Source: Galaxea fascicularis (Eukaryota; Cnidaria; Anthozoa; Scleractinia; Euphylliidae). From it: DNA of 64,000 nucleotides. Each line of letters begins with the position of its first letter. Within the stretch, counting starts at the first letter, position 1. The position numbers were made by a program, and so were the translations under genes. Location of the stretch: contig OX419347.1 of assembly GCA_948470475.1 (NCBI GenBank), positions 15,474,175-15,538,174 on the forward strand, in the 5' to 3' direction. This document shows positions 10,401 to 36,060 of the stretch, piece after piece. The notes under the pieces are model-generated. The model was not told where the DNA came from and did not search any database. It saw only the letters and a program-made list of their open reading frames with translations.

Positions 10401-12549
10401 AGGAAGATACCAGCTGAGTTCACCACAGTTTTGAACAATATTATTCTATTATTCTAGCAGTAATGACGAAAAAGCCTGAGAACAAAATTCAAACATGTAT
10501 AGTAGTTAAGCCCATGGCCTGTGTGATGATACAGCAATGCTCTACCATAACTGGACAAACCAGACTACTGGAGGCTCATCATATTACATGTATATATTAG
10601 TTCATAGGGTTTTCCTTCTTGGCTGGCAACCGGCGAGTTACGCACTGCCTGTGAATGGCTCAGTCACTGACGACTGTGCACCAAAGAATCACTGTTGTTA
10701 ACATTGCTTTCACTGACACACCTTTCATCTTTGCCTTGCTGCTTTGCTCACGTCACTGAAACTTCATTTCAGAAGGATTTCAGACCCTGGTTCACTGGCA
10801 TTAAACCATGAATAAAAATTTCTCAGGCCTAGTCTTTCACCTACAGCTGAGGCCCTAATAACTCTTTTTCACGATCCAGTTAAGGTGGCAGACAAATTAG
10901 ACTGGCATTTCCAAGCCAACTTAGGAAGGAAGGAAGGAAGGAATGCAAGAGAGTTGACACAAATTTATTTATTAGCCCTTATCACTGAGAAATGCATAAA
11001 AACCGAAAGGTCATTTTGTTTTCCTCATGTTTGACGTACATGACTGTATTTTGTTAAAGCAGTGTAACCAATTGTGCAACACAAAAGGCAAACTTGTTTG
11101 GTTTGTTTATAACAAAATTATTGTTCTAAGTGACCGGCCGGTTGTTAGTTGTTCGGGGTCATCTTTAAATAGAATAGTTCACATTTTTGAGATGTATATC
11201 CACGGGAATTAAACGGTCAAATTGGTGGAAAGCTAGGTCATCCATCGTCACACAATTATGACTTACGCATCAAAATGGTAAGAGAAGCTGTTTTGATGAC
11301 AGTGTCAGCTATCTACGGCATTTTAAATCGATAAAAGTCACTATCTTCCGGGACCAAACATTAGTATTCATGAATCACCTTTGGATTCGTGCGTGATCGA
11401 AACCCCAAATTGGCCTGAACTTTAAATCATCCATTGCGAAAACACAAACTAAGAATAATTAGAGTCCATCTCCCTTACAAATGGAGTAATAACAAAGAAC
11501 GTTACAGGTCGAAAAATAGCCTTTTTTGCTCTGTGGGCTGGTTTGCTAAAGCTTGCTGTGATCGCAAACAAACCAAAGAACGGAGAATTTTGACAGGATT
11601 TGCATGATTAATTGTTATCATCCGCCTGTAATATTCAAATGTTGACACTTGTTTTCAAAACTGTAGTATTCTACACCTCCAATATTATAGTCTGTCTTTA
11701 GAATTTCGTCAGGTGAACAATCTCAGAAAAGTTTTTCGAGACTTTCGTAGCCATCTGAAACGTGCTTTAGCGCAGCCGCCTGCGAAGGAAAAGATCAACT
11801 CGCTGATCGCTATGTCCTCAATTTTAACCTTTACCTTAAAACAAATGTTGCAAATTTAACAACGTACCTACGATTTTCACAATACGTGGTTACTTTAGGT
11901 GAAGAGCCATTGAAAGTCGCGTTTTGAGCCAAAATTCCAGAGAGTTAATCGCACAACCTTCTGCACTTCTGAACTGATCACTTCCGCCAAACCAAAAGCA
12001 TTGTTCAGTAATAGAAGATGGCTTTTGATTGGTTCATACTTTTGATGAAACAACTTTGTTGATTGGATATTGGTTTTCAGCAGCACTTTTCGTCCGTTTT
12101 AGTTTCGTTCAGTGGGAACTTCCCAAAAGGAAGTGGTTAAGTTACTCATTAAGCTGAATTAAGCTATGTTTGCCACCGCTCAGAGTTACATGTAAGTAAA
12201 GAAAAAGCATTCTTATTTCATTTGAACAGTTTTGAACTAAATGGAAATCTAGAAATAAAAGTCTATTTTGGTTCAAAATCATCAATTCGTTATGACAATA
12301 AATTTGGACTACAACAGACTAGGATTTAAGAGAAGGTCTTGACTTTTTCAAGAATAGATGCCAAGAATATACAGTTTTTTGTGAAACTCCAAACCCAAGC
12401 CACCCCTGGTAAGACAAATGAGAAGAAAACGCGCCCAGTCATGAAATGGATTAGCAATAATTGCTAATTATTGGTCACGCATGTACCCATGGGTAAACTA
12501 ATTTTCCCACTTCCTATACGTCCTTTCAGCCTAATTCCTACTGCCCTTA
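10401..12549. other. No gene seen; probable FYB-like 5' flank
   Basis: AT-rich with a short (GGAA)n run at about 10925. The FYB-like coding start is in an internal exon, so its 5' UTR exon and promoter should be somewhere here, but I cannot place them. No coding exon could be supported on either strand. Confidence 0.4.
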
Positions 12550-12840
12550 CAGGCACCGCGGAGAGAGTGGGGCTGGGGGGGCTTTAGCCCCCCCACTTTT
12601 TTGGCTGATTACATCTATTTCATGATATTTTGTTAAAATATGAGGTTGTAATACGTTTTTTTCTTTGTTTTTCATTGAAAACAATTAAAAATTAACTTAA
12701 TGTTAGCGTTTTTTGGATGCATTTCTAGCCATTTCAGAAGAATATTTTCCTGGGGGAGAATGCCCCCGGACCCCCTAGTTGGCTCACGCTTGCGCGTTCG
12801 CGTTAGCCCCCCCACTTGAAAATCCGCTCCGCGGGCCCTG
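12550..12840. repeat. Inverted-repeat element with CCGCGGAG ends
   Basis: The left end (CACCGCGGAGAGAGTGGGGC, then GGGGGGCTTTAGCCCCCCC) is echoed in reverse at the right (TTAGCCCCCCCACTTG, then CCGCTCCGCGGGCCC). The interior has a G/C-rich block (GGGGGAGAATGCCCCCGGAC). No coding capacity. I associate this type with coral genomes; family not named. Confidence 0.65.
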
Positions 12841-12856
12841 CCTTAAGCTGGCCATC

Positions 12857-13062
12857 TAAAGCGAATGATACAGGGTTCAACATCTGTTGAGCAACAAGTT
12901 GTGGCAACTTGTTGAACGGAATAGAGCCAAGTTATATTTTCGTTCAACAACGTTCAACAACTTTCAACATGTTGAACGGCATAATTCAATGTTTAACATC
13001 ACAGGATGCACTGTTCAACATTTGTTGCTCAACAAATGTTGAACCGTGCATCATTCGCTTAA
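12857..13062. repeat. MITE with 37-bp terminal inverted repeats
   Basis: The left end AAGCGAATGATACAGGGTTC continues to TTGAGCAAC. The right end is its reverse complement with only three or four changes (GTTGCTCAACAAATGTTGAA, then CCGTGCATCATTCGCTT). The interior repeats the motif GTTCAACA / TGTTGAAC many times, so the whole unit can fold on itself. Confidence 0.85.
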
Positions 13063-14577
13063 CAGTTAAATCAATATCCTGTTTACAAGCCTAGGGACAA
13101 AAGAAAACAGTGTCTTTGGCCATCTCTCAGTGTATACGGTTGATGCTATGAGCAAGAAAAAGGGTCCGTGATCGTGGAGGCAAAAGGGATTTTAAATATA
13201 AAGACGTCAAGTCCAAAATGTCCAAAATGACTATCATTATTATACTTATTGTGAAATTAGCTTAATCCTCAAGCCCACTAAACTCGTCTTTTAAAGCTGT
13301 CGCTATATCATTATGTTTACGACCAAATTTACATGCAGATTTCATGTTATGTGCAAGATATTCATTTCGATATTGCTTTCTCAAGTACACTGTGGTAGTG
13401 TTTGTTTATTTAATGTCACCGCTCTCTGTCGACACTTAACAAATTTTCTTTTCGCTGTTCTTTAGCAATGAGATTCGAAATCTCCGTTGTGTACCCTTTA
13501 ACTGTGGTGACTGTACAGATGAGAAACAAGATCATCTTAATTTGTTCCTTAGAGTTAACTTATTGGTAATATAAGATTAAGTTAACTAATAAATAAGAAA
13601 ACTGTACGGACCTTCAGACAACTATTTAGAGTATAATGCCAGAAGGTCAGTGTTTGCAGGAAAAGGAGGAGATAAGGAATAAATAAAGAAGGGAGGTGGC
13701 GGCGGCGGCAACAAAAGAATGAATAATGACAGGAACGAGAAAAAATTGGGAAGAATGGCAATATTAGCTGATATTTTGCAAAAGAATAGACACAAAGTGA
13801 CGACAAATATTGAGCAAGCGGTGGGAAAGTCAAACGCGGGCAAAAGGTACGTGAAGTGAGCAGATACTTCCGCCCTATGAGAATGTCAGCACTTCAAAGC
13901 ACGAAACACATTGATAAATATGACCATTCGCAATATTGATTACTTGCTTATAAACAGTCGGGTGACCGTTCATGTCTTCGTGTTGCAACGAATCCTCCAC
14001 CAAAAAAGTCAAATTTAGAAAGGAAAAACAGGCCGGCACGTAATAATGCCGAAACAACAGTCAGTGTCGCTTGTTTCCAAACTTTCTCGCCCTGAAACTC
14101 TTTTACTTTCCAACACGAAAATGGGCGTGTACAACGCCTGGGATTTTTCGGTGGTAACGGCATTTGGTCTACTAGTAAAAGCACGCGTCACTTATCGTAC
14201 CAACACTAATAAAACCCAAAAAACACTTTTTCATTAGTAGCAGACGGAAAATAAAAGACAAATTTTCTTTGAAACGCTTATTCTAGTGAAAAACAATTTT
14301 CAGAATTGTGTCACTGAATTGCGTTGCCAAGATAGAAATAAATATCATTTTGTTAGAGTCGGGAAAGCATTTAAAAGTTGTTCTTTTCAGTTGTTTGTCA
14401 GACAAAACCAGGGCTCCTGAAAAAACTGTATTTATTGCACTGCAATTCTTGGTTTTCACCCACGTGCCAAGATGGTCATGTTGGTGGTCAGTACAATACA
14501 ATTTTTTTTTCGCAGAATTTGCGTTAGTAAAAATATAGTTGATTTCCCGGCGGAGAGACAGACTATGGGTCATGGTA
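13063..14577. other. No gene seen
   Basis: Several overlapping reading frames exist around 13580-14250 on both strands, but none resembles a known family or shows convincing splice context. One minus-strand frame (14184-13948) has a run of ordinary-looking protein sequence that I do not recognise. Confidence 0.35.
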
Positions 14578-14749
14578 AACGAGGACACGTTGTTGCGGAC
14601 ACAAATGTTTCCCGTTGCCCGCGCGCGCAACATTTGTTGCGGACAGAAAAAATGTTTCTGATTTTGTTCAGAAACATTTTGTGCCCGCAACAAATGTTTC
14701 CCAGTTTGCGCAGCATGGAAACAATCACGAGCAACAATGTGTCCTCGTT
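14578..14749. repeat. Foldback element, AACGAGGACAC ends
   Basis: AACGAGGACACGTTGTTGC at the left matches the reverse complement of GCAACAATGTGTCCTCGTT at the right. Between them are further nested inverted copies of CAACATTTGTTGCGGAC and CCCGCAACAAATGTTTCCC. The reading frames here come from the palindromes. Confidence 0.7.
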
Positions 14750-15306
14750 CGCCAGGGGCTTATTATCCTTGACCATCAACATGGCCGCCATGTCGTCACA
14801 TAGCAAACCAGCAATGTTCCTCTCCCAAAGACGCACTTTATTTCACTGATGATTTGTTAGGAGTGAGGTCGTTATAAATACCAGTAGCAACAACCTACTC
14901 AGTCCCACCATCTTAAGTTAAAAATCCGAGTGTTTGGTATATGGAAGCATGAAGGGGTGTAACGAAACCAACTAGGAAAACATCTATCACACCTATAACC
15001 GTTTACACGCTAAAAAGCGTTCTTCAGTCCGAGTATTTTGATCGCTAAAAGCACACAGGAAGCTGCCTAAAGACTGTTTGACAATTTGCTGCAGCAATGG
15101 AAGGAAGCCACTGAACTACGGAAAACCGCAAGAACTTTGTCGTACAACACAAACTGTTTACTAGATGTGCTCGTGCTAAAATTTTCAGCCGTGAATTTAG
15201 CTCGCCAAAAGCTCTTGGTTGTTGCGAAATGCTATCTCTGAGTAGGTCTTCTCTGTACGACCCAAGATCACGGGGTGCTTGATTTCGACGGGTTCAAACA
15301 TCCATT
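14750..15306. other. 3' flank of the LAP gene, nothing else seen
   Basis: Directly downstream of the LAP-family stop codon (minus strand); probably its 3' UTR. No RNA gene, repeat or exon identified. Confidence 0.4.
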
Positions 15307-29709
<14,403 letters not shown>

Positions 29710-30480
29710 AAATCGCTTACAACATGGCAGGAATGTCTAGAATTGCAATTTCTCGCTGTGCGATTGCCGACAACACTTCCGTTTAGCGATTGTAGATGTT
29801 GCTGGCCTCCAGTTGTATTCCGCCAAAGGAAAATTAGGCATCTTAAGGCCCCTACGAGTAAAGCAAAATAAACAACTTTGTAAAGTTGTTCTTCAAGTGT
29901 ACTTCTTGTGACAAAAGAATGTGGATTAATCGCTTGTGTAAACACTGTGGTTATGGCATGACAGTTGCAAGCCACGGTAACACTCTTTTGCAAGACTACA
30001 ATTTTTTTTGTTTGTCGAGGGAGACTGACTTTCATACAAATTTTACGTTCGACTTTCAAGCGAACCACAAGCAAAACTGAAATCAAGCCAACACTTCAGG
30101 TATTACACGGCCTCTGATTGGACACACAAAAAAGGATTCTTTGAATAACCAATTAGAATTAACTTGGTTCAGTTCTAAAGAAACCACTTGCAAACAACAG
30201 GTCACTTGCCCTTAGACTGTTAGAATCGCTTTTACAAATGTCCTTCAATTAAGGTCATTAAGCTAATGCGTTTGACAAATAATTTTAAGATGTCGTTTTA
30301 ACTGACTGAGGGAGTCTTGTGGATTAATTTTGAAAGAACAAAATGTCCTCATTATGTAATATTTGATTGCATCAGACTTTGAGTCTTGAATACCACACTT
30401 CTTTTCTCGACACAAAAAAATGTACAGAGACGAAGGCAGGTCGGTCAAAACTGATGGGCTCCTGGTCAAAATCATCTCTA
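29710..30480. other. LAP gene 5' flank, no gene supported
   Basis: Upstream of the LAP start. A plus-strand frame at 29886-30080 includes CTSCDKRMWINRLCKHCG, which looks like a zinc ribbon, but it has no early ATG or splice support, so I do not call it. The CCAATTAG and CCAAT-type motifs near 30110-30165 could belong to the promoter or to a repeat. Confidence 0.35.
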
Positions 30481-30488
30481 TCACTATC

Positions 30489-30560
30489 ATCACTGACCAT
30501 CACCATCACCATCGCCACCACCATCATCATCATCATCATCACCATCACCATCATAGGAAG
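30489..30560. repeat. (CATCAC)n / (CAT)n microsatellite
   Basis: A run of CATCACCATCAC and CATCATCAT units; reading frames across it on both strands are repeat-driven. Confidence 0.9.
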
Positions 30561-30669
30561 GGTTGAAATCCAGACACCATGCTACGTAACATGGTGTGTG
30601 GGTTTCAATGAGGCTGCGGGCGATAGATTGACTGACTAACTGGCCTATTGCTTTGTCGTCGTCCACTAG

Positions 30670-31150
30670 ATGAATAGATAGATAGATAGATAGATACTTT
30701 TATTTAAACACGGTATTCTCTCAAATTAAAATATACAAGATATTTAAATTTGTTTTACATAAAATCCATACAAGTAAATCTTACCTATATACTATTTTCA
30801 TTAAAAATGATTATTACATTGGAATTTTTACTGAATAACTAATTGTATGAACTTTTACCGGTGCCGATAGTGTAACCATCGAGTTTACGCACAAAGTTCT
30901 TCAGGGATGTTTCATCCTTTAAACTACTAGGTAATTCGTTCCACAGCTTGGCTCCAGTAAATGCAAAACTATTTTTGTAATAATTTGTGCGATTTTTTGG
31001 AAGCTCGAGATTTTTGTTGGACGATCGGAGTGCATAGTCGTGGAACGAGGTACTATACGAAAACATTTCAGACAAGTACCGAGGAACTAGACCATTGAGT
31101 ATTTTAAACATCAAAATAGCCTTTTGCGCTTTCTCATCGCTTCAAGGTTT
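30670..31150 (-). mobile_element. LINE 3' end: reverse-transcriptase protein C-terminus and (TATC)n tail
   Basis: The minus-strand frame 31114-30839 encodes 91 residues ending in a stop: MFKILNGLVPRYLSEMF, then ELPKNRTNYYKNSFAFTGAK, LWNELPSSLKDETSLKNF. This is the conserved C-terminal tail of non-LTR retrotransposon polyproteins of Jockey/CR1-L2 type. The 3' UTR follows and ends in a (TATC)n microsatellite at about 30672-30695, as expected for CR1/L2-like LINEs. The element is 5'-truncated near 31150; reverse transcriptase and endonuclease are absent, so it is dead. Confidence 0.85.
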
Positions 31151-31238
31151 AGCCACCCGAGTTCTGTGGGAGGGTCGCGCGATCTTTTTAAGTAGGAGGC
31201 TTCAGTTATAATTCGCGCTGTTGTGTGCCACCTATTAT

Positions 31239-31256
31239 GGGGGGGGGGGGGGGGGG
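31239..31256. repeat. Poly-G tract
   Basis: An 18-bp G run between the LINE fragment and the first creatine kinase. A poly-C run of about 16 bp lies 215 bp further on at 31472-31487, giving complementary homopolymers upstream of the gene. Confidence 0.9.
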
Positions 31257-31683
31257 CGGTATCCCAAACAATATCGAAAAATCAAAAGATAGATAGATAG
31301 AAAAGCACCCGATGTAGAAACCAGAGTCATATTTTGTGGGAATTGAACTGATTCTCACCACTGAGAACTATCAATCTTTTCTGAAACACAGGTCCACTCC
31401 ACTGTTTCACCACTGAAAATCCGGATTGGTCATTTCAAATCTTAAGCCCTCAGCAGGACCCCTATCCCCAGCCCCCCCCCCCCCCCCACCCCGCCCCCCG
31501 TAAAAAATCTTCATCCCTTATGTGAGGAGGGCTTCCGTTTTCCAAGGAATCTAGCAACTCCCAGGGCCGCACATTCTAATGCTTTAATTGAACTGATTCA
31601 AAAATTAAATTAATGACGTCGTTAATCAATTTCGCTTATGATATGACTACAAACATTTTTTGATCGACTGCGGCACCAAACGC

Positions 31684-34600
31684 ATGGATCAAACTATATC
31701 AGCGATGTCAGCTACCATATCCCCTTTTCTCCAAACTCACAAAACCGCCATTCTCGGTGGTATAGCGGCTCTGGGAGGGCTAGCTGTTGGTATCGGCGTT
31801 TACAAGATGAGCGCGCACTCCGGACAACCAGCGCGCCTCTTGTACGACCGAACAGCTAAGGATAGCTACTATCCACTGGCAGATTATCCTGATTTACGGC
31901 AGTATAACAACTTAATGGCGAAACATTTGACACCTCGTCTGTACGCCAAACTTCGAAACAGAAGCACTGCGACCGGGTTTACTTTGGACAAGGCGATTCA
32001 AACTGGCGTGGACAACCCGGGGCATCCTTTCATCCTAACAGTTGGAGCAGTAGCAGGTGATGAAGAGTCCTATGACACGTTTGCTGAGCTTTTCGACGCG
32101 ATCATCGAAGAACGCCACAACGGATTCAAGAAAACTGACTTACACAGAACTGATCTCGACTCATCGAAGATCCGCGGTGGAAAGTTGGATGAGCGGTATG
32201 TGCTGTCCTCTCGGGTGCGGACTGGAAGGTCGATCCGTAAGTATAGCCTTCCGCCACACTGCTCAAGAGCCGAGAGAAGAAAAGTAGAGAAAATTGTCAC
32301 TCGAGCACTTGCTGGGTTTACAGGTAAGGGTTTTTACCCTCTAAAATGAATAAATAAATAAATGAATGACCATTATTTGCCCTTAGCAGTATTTATAGCA
32401 TACAAAAGCTAATGGGGCCGAGCACTTCAGAAGAGTCGTGAAAATGTTCGGCGGCTGAAGAAAAACGTTCCGTACTTTCGTGTTGGAAATATTACAAAGT
32501 TCTTTAAATAGGAGACATTTTGCTTTTGTGATAGCTGCGAGAAAATCTCAGTTCCACTTTTTATAAAAGAATGCGTTGAGGCTAAATTAATTTGTTAAGA
32601 GTTATCTATTACAATAATTTAAGGCTTATGTGTATAGTTGCACCATACGCGCAATCTTGGCCAAAATCTCGGTTCAGAACCCATACCCAACAGTCTCCAA
32701 GCGACATCTCTGGACTGAACTTCCTCGTAGACTAAGGTAACGCATCTGGGTCGAGTTGCTCGAAGCATGGTTGGCGCTAACCATCGGTCAAGTTGTATCA
32801 AAACCTATAGGTTGTCATGGTATTAAACAGTTTATTTTATTTGAATCCCCAGGGGACCTAAAGGGGCGTTACTATCCGCTGAGCAATATGACTGCAGAGG
32901 AACAACAGCAGCTTATCGACGATCACTTCCTGTTTGACAAACCAGTCTCCCCTCTCCTCACCTGCGCGGGCATGGCACGAGACTGGCCTGACGCGCGTGG
33001 AATCTGGCACAACAACGACAAGAACTTCCTTGTTTGGATAAACGAGGAGGATCACACGCGCGTCATTTCCATGGAGAAAGGAGGAGACATGCGGGCAGTA
33101 TTTGATCGTTTCTGTCGCGGCCTCAACGAAGTTGAAAGACTCATTAAGCGCCAAGCACACGAGTTTATGTGGAACGAACATCTGGGGTACATCCTGACTT
33201 GCCCCTCAAACCTTGGAACTGGCCTTCGGGCAGGGGTGCATGTTAAACTACCTAATTTGGCCAAAGTAAGCACATTGTATTGCGTGGGCAACTTTTTCTT
33301 AATTTCATGTTAAACTGCTTTATTTATCGAAGGGTTTTATAACAACCTACACATGGTAATTTTAGAACCTTTGTGCGCCAATTCAGGGTTTAGCTTAAAC
33401 ACCACAGAAGCAAACAACGAACTTTACTAAGACAACAGTAAGTAGCTGATACTCCCTGAAACGGCCAGAAAATGCTTTTTCGTTAAAGCGTTTCACTGCG
33501 TTTTAAATACTGTCACAAAGCTTGGCGAAGTCGATCATCTAAGATTCGATATTCAACTCGATATTCAACTCGATATTCAACTCGATATTCTAGTACATCT
33601 CTCGTGCCACGGGAATGGATAATTTGCCCATAAAGACTACTGCTAACTTCTCCTCACTATAACCCTAGTTCATCAAGGATGCAGGGCATGGGAATACAGG
33701 AAATAATCACCAAGGATCACGGAGTCGAGTTGATACTTTATACAAATTCTCTCTACGCGTAACATGTGAGATATGTGGGAAATCGTATGGAGAATACAAG
33801 TCTTGATACTGGCAATTAAAACTATAGTGATCAGTCCCGTTTATCTTGGGATCTGTATGTTTTCAAGTTTACCTTAACATCGAAAAGTTTTGTCTAAAAA
33901 ATAACAGACGAATTCAGTTTAGTTTTATCCATGGAAATATACAGGTGTAAACATAGACATAAGAAAAGGTGGAAGCATAGCATAATATTGTATTTTTGTA
34001 ACCGTGCCCAGCAAAGTTCTCCTCTTCAATAATAATTTTTCGTTTTTCCTATTCACAGAATCCGCGATTTGACGAGATTTTAGAAAAGTTGCGATTGCAG
34101 AAACGTGGGACTGGTAGGCTTTGGTGTTATAAATATTCGAAACCAAATATGGGATTTTTTTTGACATGATGCGTGGTCTAAAGACGCTAGGAAAGGAAGG
34201 AACACTCTTGCCGAAACATTCTTAGTCTCGGTGTATCCCGAAAGCATACAAACGTTCCCGCGCTTACGCGTACCACATTGCGGGATCCTTGAAGGAGCCG
34301 AAACGGCTACCCTTGTGTGACTTGTGTCACCATTTTGATCTTATACTAATTTTAGGGCCTTCAAGTAATTATGAGGGTAACAGCAATAAAAATTTAAAAA
34401 TTAGTGTTAAGGAGCTTTTATTAGCAACGGCGACTAAACAAGGCGTCATTTCAAAATAATATTTCTCGTTTTTCTGACTATTTTGCGATTATTTCAATTT
34501 GCTTGACATGGAACGCTGACGAACTGTCCAGGGTCTAAAGTCCTATGACTGGCGTTTAAGTAAGAAAAAAGAAACAAAACTTTATCTTCGCCGTACGTGC

Positions 34601-35421
34601 ACGTTCTCGAGAAAACCTAAAATTTAGTTGTTGTTGTTTTGCTGTTTTGTAATAAATGTACGGTAATAAATGTACCAAAATGTAAAACGCACGTGCAGCG
34701 TAATTGTTTTTGCTCATTTAGCCTATGGTTTTGATGGCGCTGTCGTTGCCTTTACCGTCTAATGGAAAAAATAAAACTCTGCAAATTCGTGAGACCATTC
34801 TTTTCGGTAAAAAACGTTTATTGCCGTCGTATATGCATGTACTGAGGACAGGAGGCTCCCTCCTCGGCCCGGTTGTTCGAAAGCCGATTAACGCCAGTAC
34901 AGGATTAAAAATTAATCAAGGAGGTTATTTCTCTGTCCCCAAACGTTGTTCCATGCCGATATTCAGCAAAATTTTAGATTAGGGAAAGTTAATCCTGAAA
35001 AACAAAAACCAGCGAAAACAACTTTCATCCAATATTTAAAAGTTGCAACCAAAGTTTACGCTAATCCTGGATTATGTCAATCGGCTTTCGAACAACCGGG
35101 CCCCCATGTGTAAAACTGCAGGTGAGCTACTAAGCGCGTGCTTGTTCAGATCGTGCGAACGTAACCTTTTATTTTATCTCTTTTGACTCATTAGGAGGTG
35201 TGGATACCGCAGCCAAAGGAGGTGTTTTTGATATTTCAAACCTGGACAGACTGGGATTCTCAGAAGTGGAGCTTGTCCAGAGGGTGATTGACGGCGTCAA
35301 TCTTCTCATCATGATGGAAAAGAGACTGGAAACTTCTCGGCCAATCAACGACCTCATTCCACTCTCCAAGTCAGGCACATTGCAAATGGACCTATCATCA
35401 AGAAGAGTTTCAACTCTCTAA
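31684..35421 (+). CDS. Mitochondrial-type creatine kinase, copy 1
   Basis: Exons 31684-32323, 32853-33265, 34059-34113 and 35195-35421, in frame throughout, encode 444 aa. Phosphagen kinases move phosphate between ATP and a guanidino compound, buffering cell energy. The N-terminus has a hydrophobic stretch ([18 protein letters not shown]) as in mitochondrial creatine kinases, then [82 protein letters not shown], and [16 protein letters not shown] with the reactive-site cysteine near residue 330. The end ([20 protein letters not shown]) is typical, but about 20 extra residues follow LIPLS. The ATG at 31684 is the first in frame; the open frame starts slightly earlier with TTG. Creatine rather than arginine use is inferred from overall similarity. 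AATAAA at 35708 is a possible poly(A) signal. Confidence 0.95.
33546..33591. repeat. 12-bp tandem repeat
   Basis: Nearly four units of CGATATTCAACT in the second intron of creatine kinase copy 1. Confidence 0.9.
34866..35102. mobile_element. MITE with perfect 24-bp terminal inverted repeats
   Basis: GGCCCGGTTGTTCGAAAGCC (continuing GATT) at the left is exactly mirrored at 35079-35102. CAGGATTA also recurs just inside each end in opposite orientation. The 237-bp element lies in the third intron of creatine kinase copy 1 and has no coding capacity. Confidence 0.9.
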
Positions 35422-35859
35422 ACGAAAAGAACAAAATAAACTGAAAAATCGGACATGAAAAAGGAACATAGCTTTGCAGTTTTTCGTGGAAAGTTTGATT
35501 GCTTTCTTACGAGGGCACAACTGCTGTTTTAAGCAATGCAATACCAGTGTAACATAAAATAACGTCCCATGCCCAAATGTGTTTATCGCTGTTCACCTTT
35601 AAATATCAACGGATTTTTTATCATGTGTGAGGCGAAATTGTGAGGTCATAAGTTACCAGTTGCGTCAGGATTGCATTGCTATAAAAAACATGGCTTGACA
35701 AATTTGTAAATAAAATGACATTGCACAAGGATGTTGTCGCGTACGCCTTGGCAACACTGTGAAAAACAACACTTTGACTGCATCTTCCTGCGACAAAATT
35801 CTGATTTAATCATCTTGAATCAGACAAAAAAATTGCCAGCTAAAATTTTTTTTTGTTTT
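35422..35859. other. 3' flank of creatine kinase copy 1
   Basis: Contains two possible poly(A) signals: AATAAA in AAAATAAACTG near 35434 and AATAAA at 35708-35713. A plus-strand frame of 104 codons beginning at 35731 has no recognisable similarity and runs into the repeat-like block that follows. Confidence 0.5.
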
Positions 35860-36060
35860 CATAAAGCTGGTTTAAGTGGACAATCGTCAAACAAAGACCA
35901 ACAAATTACTCCAGCCAATCTGAGCAGGAGTAAACGCATTGCACCAATCAGAAATAGTCGTACTGCAAACACGCACACGCGCGGGAAAATTCCGTGCGTG
36001 CAGGTAAAGAATGGCTTCGCTTTTGCTTCAGGTGATACTGGTTGAGAAAGACGATTGAGA
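35860..36060. repeat. Repeat-like block with CCAAT boxes and GCGCGGGAAAA
   Basis: Contains CCAATCTGAGC, CACCAATCAGAAATAG and ACGCGCGGGAAAATTCC. The last is the reverse complement of the TTTTCCCGCGC core seen at 15.5, 41.8 and 45.9 kb, with CCAAT boxes on the same side. No clear terminal repeats, so membership in that family is tentative. Confidence 0.4.

Noticed and set aside
13948..14184. Minus-strand frame of 78 codons with ordinary-looking composition
   Set aside because: No recognised family, no splice context and no supporting neighbours; kept only as unexplained open frame.
29886..30080. Plus-strand frame with CxxC, nine residues, CxxC, like a zinc ribbon
   Set aside because: No ATG before the motif, no splice signals or conserved flanks, and the motif is short enough to arise by chance in the LAP gene's upstream region.
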